Origin: Alphaproteobacteria bacterium
GTDB lineage: Bacteria; Pseudomonadota; Alphaproteobacteria; Sphingomonadales; Emcibacteraceae
Reading direction: 5' to 3'
Assembly: GCA_013152615.1 (NCBI GenBank)
Contig: JAADGA010000033.1
Span: 7,810-24,168 of the forward strand
Length of the DNA stretch: 16,359 bases
Shown: in pieces, positions 1-7,775 of the stretch
Layout: each line of letters begins with the position of its first letter
Position numbering within the stretch: position 1 is the first letter of the stretch
Notes under the pieces: generated by a model
Databases searched by the model: none
Told to the model about the DNA's origin: nothing
Seen by the model: only the letters and a program-made list of their open reading frames with translations
Translations under genes and position numbers: made by a program

Positions 1-2
1 TT

Positions 3-21
3 GCTGTCATGAAACGACAGC
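3..21. repeat. Short perfect inverted repeat at the window's left edge
   Basis: GCTGTC (3-8) and GACAGC (16-21) are exact reverse complements around a 7-base loop. No T-run follows on either strand, so it is a poor intrinsic terminator. It may be the tail of a feature that belongs to a gene beyond the left edge. The rest of 1-159 shows no coding signal that I can support. Confidence 0.35.
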
Positions 22-159
22 GAGCCATTATACCGCTTATTAGCCTCTGTCCCGGTGCCGACATAACTTTCAAACCTGAAATATAGCGAAAAGCCGCATA
101 AAATAAATAGCGACTGCATTATCTGAATAGCTAGGCAGTCATAATCGGAAAATACTATT

Positions 160-178
160 GATAAAGATAATCATAAAA
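160..178. promoter_or_regulatory. Fur-box-like operator upstream of the TonB receptor
   Basis: The 19 bases GATAAAGATAATCATAAAA match the classical Fur consensus GATAATGATAATCATTATC at 15 of 19 positions by hand alignment, including the unbroken core GATAATCAT. The site lies 62 bases before the receptor's start codon and just upstream of the likely promoter, where iron-bound Fur would block transcription. Some alphaproteobacteria use Fur/Mur or RirA/Irr differently, so Fur binding is inferred, not shown. Confidence 0.55.
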
Positions 179-196
179 ATACCTATTAAAAAATAC

Positions 197-215
197 AATA
201 AATATAATCATTTAA
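197..215. promoter_or_regulatory. Second, weaker Fur-like site over the -10 region
   Basis: A second match to the Fur consensus, about 13 of 19 positions, begins 37 bases after the first and contains the core ATAATCATT. It covers the TATAAT at 203-208, a usual position for repression. The region is very AT-rich, so a chance match is possible. The support comes mainly from its pairing with the better site at 160-178. Confidence 0.35.
203..208 (+). promoter_or_regulatory. Candidate -10 element of the receptor gene
   Basis: This is a perfect TATAAT, 31 bases before the ATG at 240, which would give a leader of about 25 bases. No good -35 hexamer lies 16-18 bases upstream, so the promoter may be activator-dependent, or the match may be a product of the AT-rich context. 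Confidence 0.4.
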
Positions 216-229
216 TACGTTAATAATGT

Positions 230-234
230 GGAGG
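230..234 (+). promoter_or_regulatory. Ribosome binding site that fixes the receptor start
   Basis: GGAGG stands 5 bases before the ATG at 240. An in-frame GTG at 228 would overlap this Shine-Dalgarno sequence and has none of its own, so 240 is the likely start. Confidence 0.8.
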
Positions 235-239
235 CTACC

Positions 240-2633
240 ATGCAAGAAAAATCTGTTTCCCCGAGGGGAGTTCGTCTGACGACACGGCTGCTATACGGCA
301 CCATCCTGACATCAATGATGCTGGCGGCCCCGGCCTATGTGGCGGTCAGTGCCGCAAAGGCGGCTAAAGACAGCAACAAATGGCTGCTGCCGGAGGTTGT
401 GGTTACCGCCCGAAAGCGCAAGGAGAACCTGCAGAGCACCCCGATTGCCATTTCTGCCTTTTCCGGGCGCAGCCTTAAATATCGCGGGGTAACCAATATC
501 AGCGAAATTGCCCCCTTCACCCCGAATTTGTCATTTCAGAACAACCCGAGTTTTGGCGGGGCCAGCAATTCAGCCGCGATTTATATTCGCGGGATCGGAC
601 AGAAGGAATTTCTGCCAACGGTTGATCCGGGGGTTGGTCTGTATGTTGACGGGGTCTATATCGCCCGGTCCGTCGGCGGTATTCTCGATTTGATTGATGT
701 CAAACGGGTCGAAGTTCTGAAAGGCCCGCAAGGTACGCTGTTTGGCCGTAACACCATCGGCGGCGCGATCAGTATTACCACCAAAAAACCGGCGGAGGAA
801 CTGGGCGGTCATATTTCCGGCACTTATGGTACCGATAACCGTATTGATCTTAAAGCCAGTGTTGACCTGCCGATTTCTGACAAGCTTTTCAGCAAATTCT
901 CCGGGGCTTATCTGAAAAAGGACGGCTATGTCAGGCGCAATGACGGCATTGAGCTTGGCAACAAAGATACTCTGTCCGGGCGGGCATCCTTTTTGTTAAA
1001 GCCCAATGATGATCTTGAAATAAATCTGGCGGTTGAAGGCAGCCGCGACCGCACCAACGGCCCGGCCCTGACCCTGATCGGGATTAATTTTGGCAACCCG
1101 GTTGATCCCAACACCCCGCCGATGGCCACCATTCATAATGTCGGGGCCAATCTGGCGGCGGGTGGTCCGCCGGTGCCCTGTGCCACCCCGGGGGCTCCGC
1201 TTAACATGTCGGTTCCGGGCTGTTATGACAACCGTTATGTCTTTAATGGCCAGCAGAAGAGTGCCGGCACCGCCCCGGCCTTTTCCAACTCCAATTTATG
1301 GGCGACAAACCTGAATATCGACTGGACGATCAATGATGACGTTACCTTCCGGTCAATTACCGCCTATCGTCATCTGGACGCAAAATTCGCCCGCGACGGG
1401 GATCATTCCCCTTTCCGGATTTCCCAGTTTGAGGATATCCTGACCCAGAAACAATTTACCCAGGAATTCCAGCTACTTGGCAAGGCGCTCAACGAGAAGC
1501 TCAACTGGATAGTGGGATTATATTATTTCCGGGAAAGCGGTAATGACGATAATGAACTGGATTTTACCGTATCGCGTTTCCGCAGTGGCGGCTATTTCAA
1601 CAACCGCAGCTCTGCGGCCTTTGCCCAGGCGACCTATGATGCCACCGATCGCTTCCATATTACCGCCGGGGTCCGCTATACCGATGAAAAAAAGCAATTC
1701 AAGCCGGACCAGATCATCCTCAAGAATTATTTTGCCGGCTCCGGCATCATGCCGCTGGACGCGCCGTTTATGCAGGTCGGACAACGGATTCTGCCGTTTC
1801 TGGAGAAACAGTTGAGCTATAATCATATTGATCCTTACCTCAATCTGTCCTTTGATATGACCAATGACCTGATGGTTTATGCCAGCTATTCAACCGGCTT
1901 TAAATCCGGTGGCTTCTCCCAGCGGGTGTTTCCGCCGATTGTTGCCGGCTTTACCGCACCGGCAGGAACCCCTGCCATTGACCTTATTCCGACCTTCCTG
2001 CCGGAATTTGTCAAGGTTTACGAGGTTGGTTTCAAATATTCCGGCCCGGATGACAGGGTGCGGCTGAACGGCGCCGCTTTCTATACTGATTATACCGATA
2101 TGCAGGTGCAGGTCTTTACCAGTGTCGCCCCGATCACCAAGAATGCCGGGGCCGCCACCATAAAGGGTTTTGAGCTTGAACTGCAGGCCACCCCTGCGGA
2201 AGGCTGGCTGATTAATGCCAGTGTTGGCTATCTTGATGCTGGCTATAAGACCATTAATTTCGCCAGTACCTTCATCAATATCAACAACCGTTTCGACCGG
2301 GTCTCCGACTGGACATTGAGTGCCTCCGCCTCCAGGGAAATCACCTTTGGTGACGGCAGCAGCCTGACGCCGCGGCTTGATTGGTCCTATCGTTCAGGAT
2401 TTTACAATGATGCCTTCAACACCCCGCAGATATATCAGGGGGGCTATAATCTGCTCAATACCAATATAACATGGAAGAGCGCCGACGAAAATCTCTCCCT
2501 GACGGCCGGGGTCAGGAACCTGACAGACAAGAAGTATCTGCAAACCGGTATCATCGGCGACGCGTTCCAATCCTATGAAGGGTTGTATGACCGGGGACGG
2601 CAATGGTACCTGACCACACGCTTTAATTTTTAG
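240..2633 (+). CDS. TonB-dependent outer-membrane receptor
   Basis: This 797-residue outer-membrane transporter takes up a scarce ligand with energy passed from TonB-ExbB-ExbD. The start is chosen at the ATG behind GGAGG. Visible parts in order: a signal peptide with a basic start and hydrophobic stretch to about residue 40, a TonB-box region PEVVVTARKRKENLQ near 51-65, a plug domain to about 185 with the hallmark PQGTLFGRNTIGGAI at 163-177, then the 22-strand barrel ending in the usual terminal Phe (TTRFNF). An outer loop near residues 280-325 is rich in Pro, Gly and Ala and holds two Cys that could form a disulfide. The length is normal. Fur-like sites upstream suggest iron control and hence an iron-chelate ligand, but this TonB-box/plug style is also common in alphaproteobacterial receptors for other compounds, so the substrate is open. 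An AraC regulator follows 57 bases later. Confidence 0.93.
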   Translation: MQEKSVSPRGVRLTTRLLYGTILTSMMLAAPAYVAVSAAKAAKDSNKWLLPEVVVTARKRKENLQSTPIAISAFSGRSLKYRGVTNISEIAPFTPNLSFQNNPSFGGASNSAAIYIRGIGQKEFLPTVDPGVGLYVDGVYIARSVGGILDLIDVKRVEVLKGPQGTLFGRNTIGGAISITTKKPAEELGGHISGTYGTDNRIDLKASVDLPISDKLFSKFSGAYLKKDGYVRRNDGIELGNKDTLSGRASFLLKPNDDLEINLAVEGSRDRTNGPALTLIGINFGNPVDPNTPPMATIHNVGANLAAGGPPVPCATPGAPLNMSVPGCYDNRYVFNGQQKSAGTAPAFSNSNLWATNLNIDWTINDDVTFRSITAYRHLDAKFARDGDHSPFRISQFEDILTQKQFTQEFQLLGKALNEKLNWIVGLYYFRESGNDDNELDFTVSRFRSGGYFNNRSSAAFAQATYDATDRFHITAGVRYTDEKKQFKPDQIILKNYFAGSGIMPLDAPFMQVGQRILPFLEKQLSYNHIDPYLNLSFDMTNDLMVYASYSTGFKSGGFSQRVFPPIVAGFTAPAGTPAIDLIPTFLPEFVKVYEVGFKYSGPDDRVRLNGAAFYTDYTDMQVQVFTSVAPITKNAGAATIKGFELELQATPAEGWLINASVGYLDAGYKTINFASTFININNRFDRVSDWTLSASASREITFGDGSSLTPRLDWSYRSGFYNDAFNTPQIYQGGYNLLNTNITWKSADENLSLTAGVRNLTDKKYLQTGIIGDAFQSYEGLYDRGRQWYLTTRFNF

Positions 2634-2662
2634 CGGGAGTTGGAACGGAAAGGACGGATATT

Positions 2663-2680
2663 TTTTCGGATTGGCGAAAA
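2663..2680. promoter_or_regulatory. Dyad upstream of the AraC-family gene
   Basis: TTTTCG (2663-2668) and CGAAAA (2675-2680) form a perfect 6-bp inverted repeat around a 6-base spacer, in the 57-base gap between the receptor and the regulator. It could be an operator or a weak hairpin that tunes read-through. No binding protein can be assigned from sequence alone. Confidence 0.3.
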
Positions 2681-2690
2681 GTAAAAATTT

Positions 2691-3692
2691 ATGCTACAGT
2701 CGACCCTCATAGATTGTGGGCGTGATATGAATAAACCGCTTGAAAAATATAGCTTGTTTCAGACCAGCGATGCGGATGAGGCGCGGGAAATCGTCAGCAG
2801 GGTTTATTGTGATCACACCCTGAAGCCCCGGCGTTCAGGACCGCTTGATGCCTGCCATCACCGGGCGCGGCTGTCATCGGTGTCGGTCAATTATATGCAA
2901 TATGGTACGGATATAAGTGTCGAGCCCGGCTTGCTGAAAAGATTTTTCCTGTTCCAGTTGCCGCTTGAAGGTGCCGCCGAGATTACCACCAACCACAAGG
3001 AATTCACAACAGGGGTTGGGAGGGCGTCGGTGATCAATCCGACCGATTATACCAAAATGCTGTGGAACAGGGACTGCAAGAAGCTGATGGTGCAAATCCG
3101 GGTAGAGGCCATGGAAATGCGCCTGTCGCGGCTGTTGATGCGGCCGATCGATACCCCGATTCTGTTTGATTCCTGCATTATGACGGATAATCGTCTGGCC
3201 CATGGCTGGTGGCAGCAGATCAAGCATCTGGCCAGTGATCTTGATCATGGTTTTGATCCGTGGCGGTCGCGCTATATCCTTGAGGATACCGAACGGCACC
3301 TGCTGACAAATCTGCTCTATTCCTTTAACCATAATTATATGGACCGGCTGCTGGCTCAGGAAGTCCAGGCGGCACCGAAGCATGTCAAACGGGCGGAGGA
3401 TTATATTCATGCCCATTTGAAGGGCCCGCTGTCGATTGATGATCTGGTGGTGGTTACCGGTGTCAGCCAGCGGTCGATTTTTGAAGGGTTTCGCAGTTTC
3501 CGGGGAACGACACCGATGAAATATGTGCTTCAGCTTCGACTCGAAAGGGTCCATAAGGAGCTTCTGCGCGCGGGGCCGGAACGGAATGTCACCGATATCG
3601 CCCTTAAATGGGGCTTTAACCAGCTTGGCCGCTTTTCTGTTTCCTACAAAAAAGTCTATGGCGAATCGCCGTCTGATACCCTGAAAAAATAA
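2691..3692 (+). CDS. AraC-family transcriptional regulator
   Basis: This 333-residue DNA-binding protein has an N-terminal AraC-binding-like sensor region (about residues 60-200, with stretches such as RFFLFQLPLEG and SVINPTDYTKMLW) and a C-terminal double helix-turn-helix (about 235-330). The second helix-turn-helix carries the AraC signature: ALKWGFNQLGRFSVSYKKVYG, shortened here to its key residues GF, F, F and YG..P. It sits 57 bases behind the TonB receptor on the same strand, so it probably controls that receptor in response to its ligand, as PchR- or AlcR-like regulators do for siderophore receptors. That role is inferred. The start is uncertain: ATG 2691 has no clear ribosome site, and an in-frame ATG at 2727 (12 residues shorter) follows GGGCG and may be the true one. 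A long open frame on the opposite strand is a shadow. Confidence 0.9.
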   Translation: MLQSTLIDCGRDMNKPLEKYSLFQTSDADEAREIVSRVYCDHTLKPRRSGPLDACHHRARLSSVSVNYMQYGTDISVEPGLLKRFFLFQLPLEGAAEITTNHKEFTTGVGRASVINPTDYTKMLWNRDCKKLMVQIRVEAMEMRLSRLLMRPIDTPILFDSCIMTDNRLAHGWWQQIKHLASDLDHGFDPWRSRYILEDTERHLLTNLLYSFNHNYMDRLLAQEVQAAPKHVKRAEDYIHAHLKGPLSIDDLVVVTGVSQRSIFEGFRSFRGTTPMKYVLQLRLERVHKELLRAGPERNVTDIALKWGFNQLGRFSVSYKKVYGESPSDTLKK

Positions 3693-3699
3693 TTTTTCC

Positions 3700-3724
3700 G
3701 GCCAGACCGGTTCGGTCGTCGGCC
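3700..3724 (+). terminator. Stem-loop after the AraC-family gene
   Basis: GACCG (3705-3709), loop GTT, CGGTC (3713-3717), extended by GGCC at 3700-3703 and 3721-3724 across small bulges. It begins 8 bases after the regulator's stop codon, where a terminator is expected. There is no T-run behind it, so termination is uncertain. Confidence 0.35.
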
Positions 3725-3744
3725 CACCTGCCCACAGCGGTGAT

Positions 3745-3799
3745 ACACTGGTAACATACTGGTAACACACTGGTGACATCCTAATGACACCCTAATGGC
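3745..3799. repeat. Array of five 11-bp direct repeats
   Basis: Five head-to-tail units read ACACTGGTAAC, ATACTGGTAAC, ACACTGGTGAC, ATCCTAATGAC and ACCCTAATGGC. The consensus is AYMCTRRTRRC, with A1, C4, T5, T8 and C11 unchanged in all. The 11 bases just before (3734-3744, ACAGCGGTGAT) fit 8 of 11 positions and may be a sixth, worn unit. The period is close to one turn of DNA, so all units face the same side of the helix, as in cooperative operator arrays and iterons. The array lies between the AraC gene and the kinase gene. No binding protein is known. Confidence 0.75.
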
Positions 3800-4085
3800 T
3801 TTGGCCCGGTCCGTTATTCATGGCCGCGAATTCTTCTGAACGGCGGCAACAGTATTTTTAACCCCATTGAAAAATTAACTATTTTTATGTTATTGATATT
3901 ATATTATGCAGATTATTATTTTGTGCAGCATGGACTCATGTCTACGACTATATGACCCGTATCTATCAAGAGGATGTAATTTTTTATAAATTTAACCCAT
4001 AATAATACAGGGGCATGGAAGGGAAATCATTCTGGCATGCGGCTGTTGGGTAGCCTGACTTATAGCTGATGACCAGAGGTAAATT
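3800..4085. other. AT-rich leader region of the kinase operon
   Basis: This is non-coding. From about 3850 to 4010 it is strongly AT-rich and holds a dyad AAAAAT (3870-3875) / ATTTTT (3881-3886). I could not find a convincing -35/-10 pair. TTGATA at 3893-3898 has only a poor -10 at the right spacing. The ribosome site AGAGG at 4075-4079 serves the kinase ATG at 4086. The promoter for the kinase/EAL pair most likely lies in this stretch. Confidence 0.4.
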
Positions 4086-7000
4086 ATGAAGATTGCCACA
4101 CGTATCCTATTGATTTTCCTGATATTGCTGGGTTTGCTTAGTGCAATAGTCGTCTCTATGAGTTATCTGGCGGACAGCAGGAAACAAACCGCCGATGCGA
4201 TGTTGCAGCTTTACAAATATCACGAAATGGCGGAACGGCTTCAGCAGAATTCCAATGATCTGACCAGAATGGCCCGCAGCTATGTTGCGACCGGAAACAA
4301 GATTCACGAGCAACATTATTTCGAGATTCTGGCAATCCAGAATGGCACCCTGCCCCGGCCAAAAAAATACGGCAGCTCCTATTGGGACTTTATCAGTGCC
4401 GGGAAGGCGACAAAGGAGCCCAAGGGCCGACCGGTTGCTCTGGTTGCTCTGATAAAGCAGGCCGGGATAACGCCTGAAGAACTGGCCTATTTGAAGACGG
4501 CAAAGAAAAATTCAGATAATCTGGGCAAGATCGAAAAAGCCGCCTTCGAGGCGATGAAAGGAATATTTCCAGACCGGAGCGGGCAGGGGATTGTTCGCCG
4601 TGCCCCCGATCCGGCCTATGCCAGAAAGCTTCTCTATAACCCCGACTATCATCAGGCCAAGGTGGAAGTCATGGTTCCTATCAAAAAATTTGAGAATGCC
4701 GTAAGTAACCGTATCCATAAACAAATCTCGGCGAACCGGGACCGGGAAAATATTTTCTGGAAAATTATTATAGCCCTGATCGGCAGTGCCATATTATTTT
4801 CCGTGCTGGCCTTTCTTCACCTCAGAGCCCGGGTGGTCATCCCGATAATATCCCTGTCAAACATCACGCGGCGTATTCTGTCGGGCGAATTAACCAAACG
4901 GGCCACCGGTAAATATAATGACGAAATCGGCGATCTGAATGATATTTTCAATCAGATGATAGAGGCCAGAATCCAGATCGAATTTGATCTGACGAAACAT
5001 GAACAAAGCCTGCGCACCACCCTCAATTCCATCGGCGATGCCTTGATAGCCACCGATATATATGGCAACATAACCCGGATGAATCCGGTTGCCGAAAAGC
5101 TGTCGGGCTGGGCCGTCAGCGACGCCACCGGCAAGCCGCTCGACGAGGTTTTTCACATCATTAACGCCAAAAGCCGCAAACCGGCGATAAACCCGGTCAG
5201 GATCGTCCTGAGGAAGGGCAATGTTATCGGTCTGGCCAATCATACCATTCTGATCTCGAAGGACGGGAGCGAATATCAGATTTCTGATTCGGCATCACCG
5301 ATTCGCGATGATGACGGCGATATTACCGGGGTTGTGCTGGTTTTTCGCGATGTTACCGAGGAATATACCGTTCGTCAGTCGTTACACCAGAGCGAGGAAC
5401 GGTTCAAAAGGCTGTTCGAAAATGCCGAAATTTCCATCTGGAACGAAGATATGTCACAGGTACATAACATGCTGAAGACGCTGCGGGATAGTGGCGTCAG
5501 CGACCTGCGGCAATATTTGAAGGAAAACCAACAGGCCGCCTGGGATATGGCGGCCATGGTCAAGGTTGTTCAGGTCAATAGAGCAACCTTGAAATTATTT
5601 AAAGTAGATAGCGAAGATGAATTTTTTCACCCAATTAATAAAAAATTCGGCCCGGATGATATCGGGGTATTTATCAACGGGTTGTATGCTATTTGGAACA
5701 AGGAAAAGATATTCCGCTCTGAAATAAGCTTTCAAACGGCTGATGACACCACCATCAATGCGATTCTGTCGTTCCGGGTACCGCAGACGGATGAGGATTT
5801 TAATAATGTCCCGGTCAGTATCATTGATATTACCGAGCTGAAAAAGGCCGAAACCGCCCTAAAGGAAAGTGAAGCGCGGTTATCGCTGCATGTTGAAAAT
5901 TCTCCCCTGGCTATCGTCGGCTGTGACGGCGATTACAGCTGTGTCCAATGGAACCCGGCCGCAGAAAAGATTTTTGGCTATAGTCAGGAACAGGCACTGG
6001 GAAAACATATTATTGACCTGCTGGTACCAAAGGAATTCAGCCCCAGAATGTCTGAGATTGCCGAGAAAATCAGGCATCAGCCAAAGGGGCAACATATCAT
6101 CAATGAGAATGTGACCAGCGATGGCCGGGTCATCATCTGTGAATGGTTCAATACCGAGTTGATTGATGAAACCGGCAAATCCATTGGTTCGGCCTCCATG
6201 GTTCAGGACATTACCAAATATAAAATTGCCGAAGACAAACTGCGCACTTTGTCAAGAGCCATTGAACAGTGCCCGGTCTCCATTATCATTACCGACGTTC
6301 ATGGGGGCATAGAATATGTTAATCCGAAATTTGAGAAAACCACCGGATATCTGGCGGATGAGGTTATCGGTAAAAAACCCCGTATTCTGGAATCGGGTTA
6401 CAGCCCCGAAGAAGAATATTCCCAGTTGTGGCAGGCGATCGGCTCCGGGTCGGAATGGTGTGGAGAATTTCATAACATGCGTAAGGATGGCAGTTTGTTC
6501 TGGGAGAATACCTCAATTTCACCGATTACGGCAGAGGATGGAACCATTACCCATTTCGTCGTGGTGAGAGAGGATGTTACCGAACGCCGACAACTTGAGG
6601 AACATTTGCGCCGATCACAGAAGATGGAAGCGATCGGCGAACTCGCCGGTGGTATTTCCCATGATTTTAATAACCTGCTCGGCATCATTATCGGCAATCT
6701 TGATCTGGTGATGCGGAAAATGGAGGACGACAGCAAGCTCCGCCAGCAATTGCAAAAAGCACAGAATGCCGCCCTCAGGGGATCTTCACTGACCCGCCGG
6801 CTACTCAATTTCTCCCATCAGACTCCCGAAGCCAGCAGCCCGGCAAACGTCAACAAAATCATCAACAGCCTGAAAGAACTGATCGGTAAATCCCTGACCC
6901 GCCAGATTAGCCTTGAGACCGTTCTGGCGGATGACCTGTGGATGGTGGAAATCAATACCGGGGATTTTGAAGACATGCTGGTCAATCTTTCCCTCAACGC

Positions 7001-7775
7001 CCGCGATGCCATGCCCGGCGGCGGCCGCTTGAGCATTGAAACCCGGAACAAGACGGTCGATTATCCGATTGCTGCCGGTAAACGACATGTCAAACCGGGG
7101 GCCTATGTCGAGATCATCATAAGTGATACCGGCAGCGGCATCTCCAAGGAGACCTCGAGCAGGATTTTTGATCCCTTTTTCACCACCAAGAAAAAAGGCA
7201 AGGGGACCGGACTTGGTCTGGCCATGGTTTATGGCTTCATTCAGCGGTCCAAAGGCTATATTTCCTTTTATTCGGAGGAAAATATCGGCACCACATTCAG
7301 GATTTACCTGCCGCAGTCGTCCGGCATGGCCAGAGGGATGGCGCAACAGATTAAATATCCGGAAAAAAGCGATATGCCATTGCCAACAGGGCATGAGACC
7401 ATACTTATTGTTGATGATGAGGAGGAGCTTGCCTTTATCGCCAAACGCATTCTGGACAAGATCGGCTATACCACCATCTGCGCCCATAGTGCCGATGAAG
7501 CCATTCAGATTCTTGAGGACAACCATGAAATTGCCCTGCTGTTTACCGATGTGATCATGGCCGGGTCACGGGACGGTTTTGACCTGGCGGAGACGGCCAT
7601 GCGCCTGCATCCCGGATTGAAGATATTGTTAACTTCCGGTTTTGCCGGTAAGATCGAAAATGTAGATGTCATAAAAAGATGGGGGGAGATGCTGATTGCC
7701 AAACCCTATCGGGGCGGGGAACTGGCCAATCGGGTGTGGGAAGTTCTCCACAAAAAAGAAGAAGATTATGAATAA
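4086..7775 (+). CDS. Membrane hybrid histidine kinase with multiple PAS domains
   Basis: A 1229-residue sensor kinase of the inner membrane. Order: membrane helix 6-28; an extracytoplasmic, mostly helical sensor 29-221 of a type recurrent in hybrid kinases and cyclases (NDLTRMARSYVATG, ILAIQNG, YWDF); membrane helix about 223-245; HAMP about 246-300; then four PAS-type regions whose ends are marked by D-[IV]-T at 422, 581, 708 and 830. The second is atypical, with an extra segment of about 450-495. HisKA holds the phospho-acceptor His859 (ISHDFNN). The HATPase domain shows N967/N971, DTGSG (1014-1018) and GKGTGLGL (1038-1045). The C-terminal receiver has D1110/D1111, phospho-Asp1155, T1183 and K1206. 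All key residues are present. No HPt domain is seen. The ribosome site AGAGG stands 6 bases before ATG. The gene overlaps the receiver-EAL gene by 8 bases, so that protein is its likely partner. The signal is unknown. Confidence 0.95.
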   Translation: MKIATRILLIFLILLGLLSAIVVSMSYLADSRKQTADAMLQLYKYHEMAERLQQNSNDLTRMARSYVATGNKIHEQHYFEILAIQNGTLPRPKKYGSSYWDFISAGKATKEPKGRPVALVALIKQAGITPEELAYLKTAKKNSDNLGKIEKAAFEAMKGIFPDRSGQGIVRRAPDPAYARKLLYNPDYHQAKVEVMVPIKKFENAVSNRIHKQISANRDRENIFWKIIIALIGSAILFSVLAFLHLRARVVIPIISLSNITRRILSGELTKRATGKYNDEIGDLNDIFNQMIEARIQIEFDLTKHEQSLRTTLNSIGDALIATDIYGNITRMNPVAEKLSGWAVSDATGKPLDEVFHIINAKSRKPAINPVRIVLRKGNVIGLANHTILISKDGSEYQISDSASPIRDDDGDITGVVLVFRDVTEEYTVRQSLHQSEERFKRLFENAEISIWNEDMSQVHNMLKTLRDSGVSDLRQYLKENQQAAWDMAAMVKVVQVNRATLKLFKVDSEDEFFHPINKKFGPDDIGVFINGLYAIWNKEKIFRSEISFQTADDTTINAILSFRVPQTDEDFNNVPVSIIDITELKKAETALKESEARLSLHVENSPLAIVGCDGDYSCVQWNPAAEKIFGYSQEQALGKHIIDLLVPKEFSPRMSEIAEKIRHQPKGQHIINENVTSDGRVIICEWFNTELIDETGKSIGSASMVQDITKYKIAEDKLRTLSRAIEQCPVSIIITDVHGGIEYVNPKFEKTTGYLADEVIGKKPRILESGYSPEEEYSQLWQAIGSGSEWCGEFHNMRKDGSLFWENTSISPITAEDGTITHFVVVREDVTERRQLEEHLRRSQKMEAIGELAGGISHDFNNLLGIIIGNLDLVMRKMEDDSKLRQQLQKAQNAALRGSSLTRRLLNFSHQTPEASSPANVNKIINSLKELIGKSLTRQISLETVLADDLWMVEINTGDFEDMLVNLSLNARDAMPGGGRLSIETRNKTVDYPIAAGKRHVKPGAYVEIIISDTGSGISKETSSRIFDPFFTTKKKGKGTGLGLAMVYGFIQRSKGYISFYSEENIGTTFRIYLPQSSGMARGMAQQIKYPEKSDMPLPTGHETILIVDDEEELAFIAKRILDKIGYTTICAHSADEAIQILEDNHEIALLFTDVIMAGSRDGFDLAETAMRLHPGLKILLTSGFAGKIENVDVIKRWGEMLIAKPYRGGELANRVWEVLHKKEEDYE

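Noticed and set aside
2874..3779. Long open frame (301 codons) on the minus strand under the AraC gene
   Set aside because: It is the antisense of a clear AraC-family gene, its translation shows no family pattern, and codon structure favours the plus strand.
3745..3799. CRISPR array or replication origin iterons as the meaning of the 11-bp repeats
   Set aside because: There are no spacers and the units are far too short for CRISPR; no replication initiator gene or DnaA-box cluster is nearby.
6801..7526. 241-codon frame on the minus strand under the kinase catalytic domains
   Set aside because: It lies opposite the HATPase and receiver coding sequence, whose motifs are complete; the antisense product has no recognisable features.
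7696..7767. 24-codon N-terminal extension of the receiver-EAL protein
   Set aside because: It would lie wholly inside the kinase gene, and the receiver fold begins right at MNKVKLLVVDDE, behind a purine-rich ribosome site.
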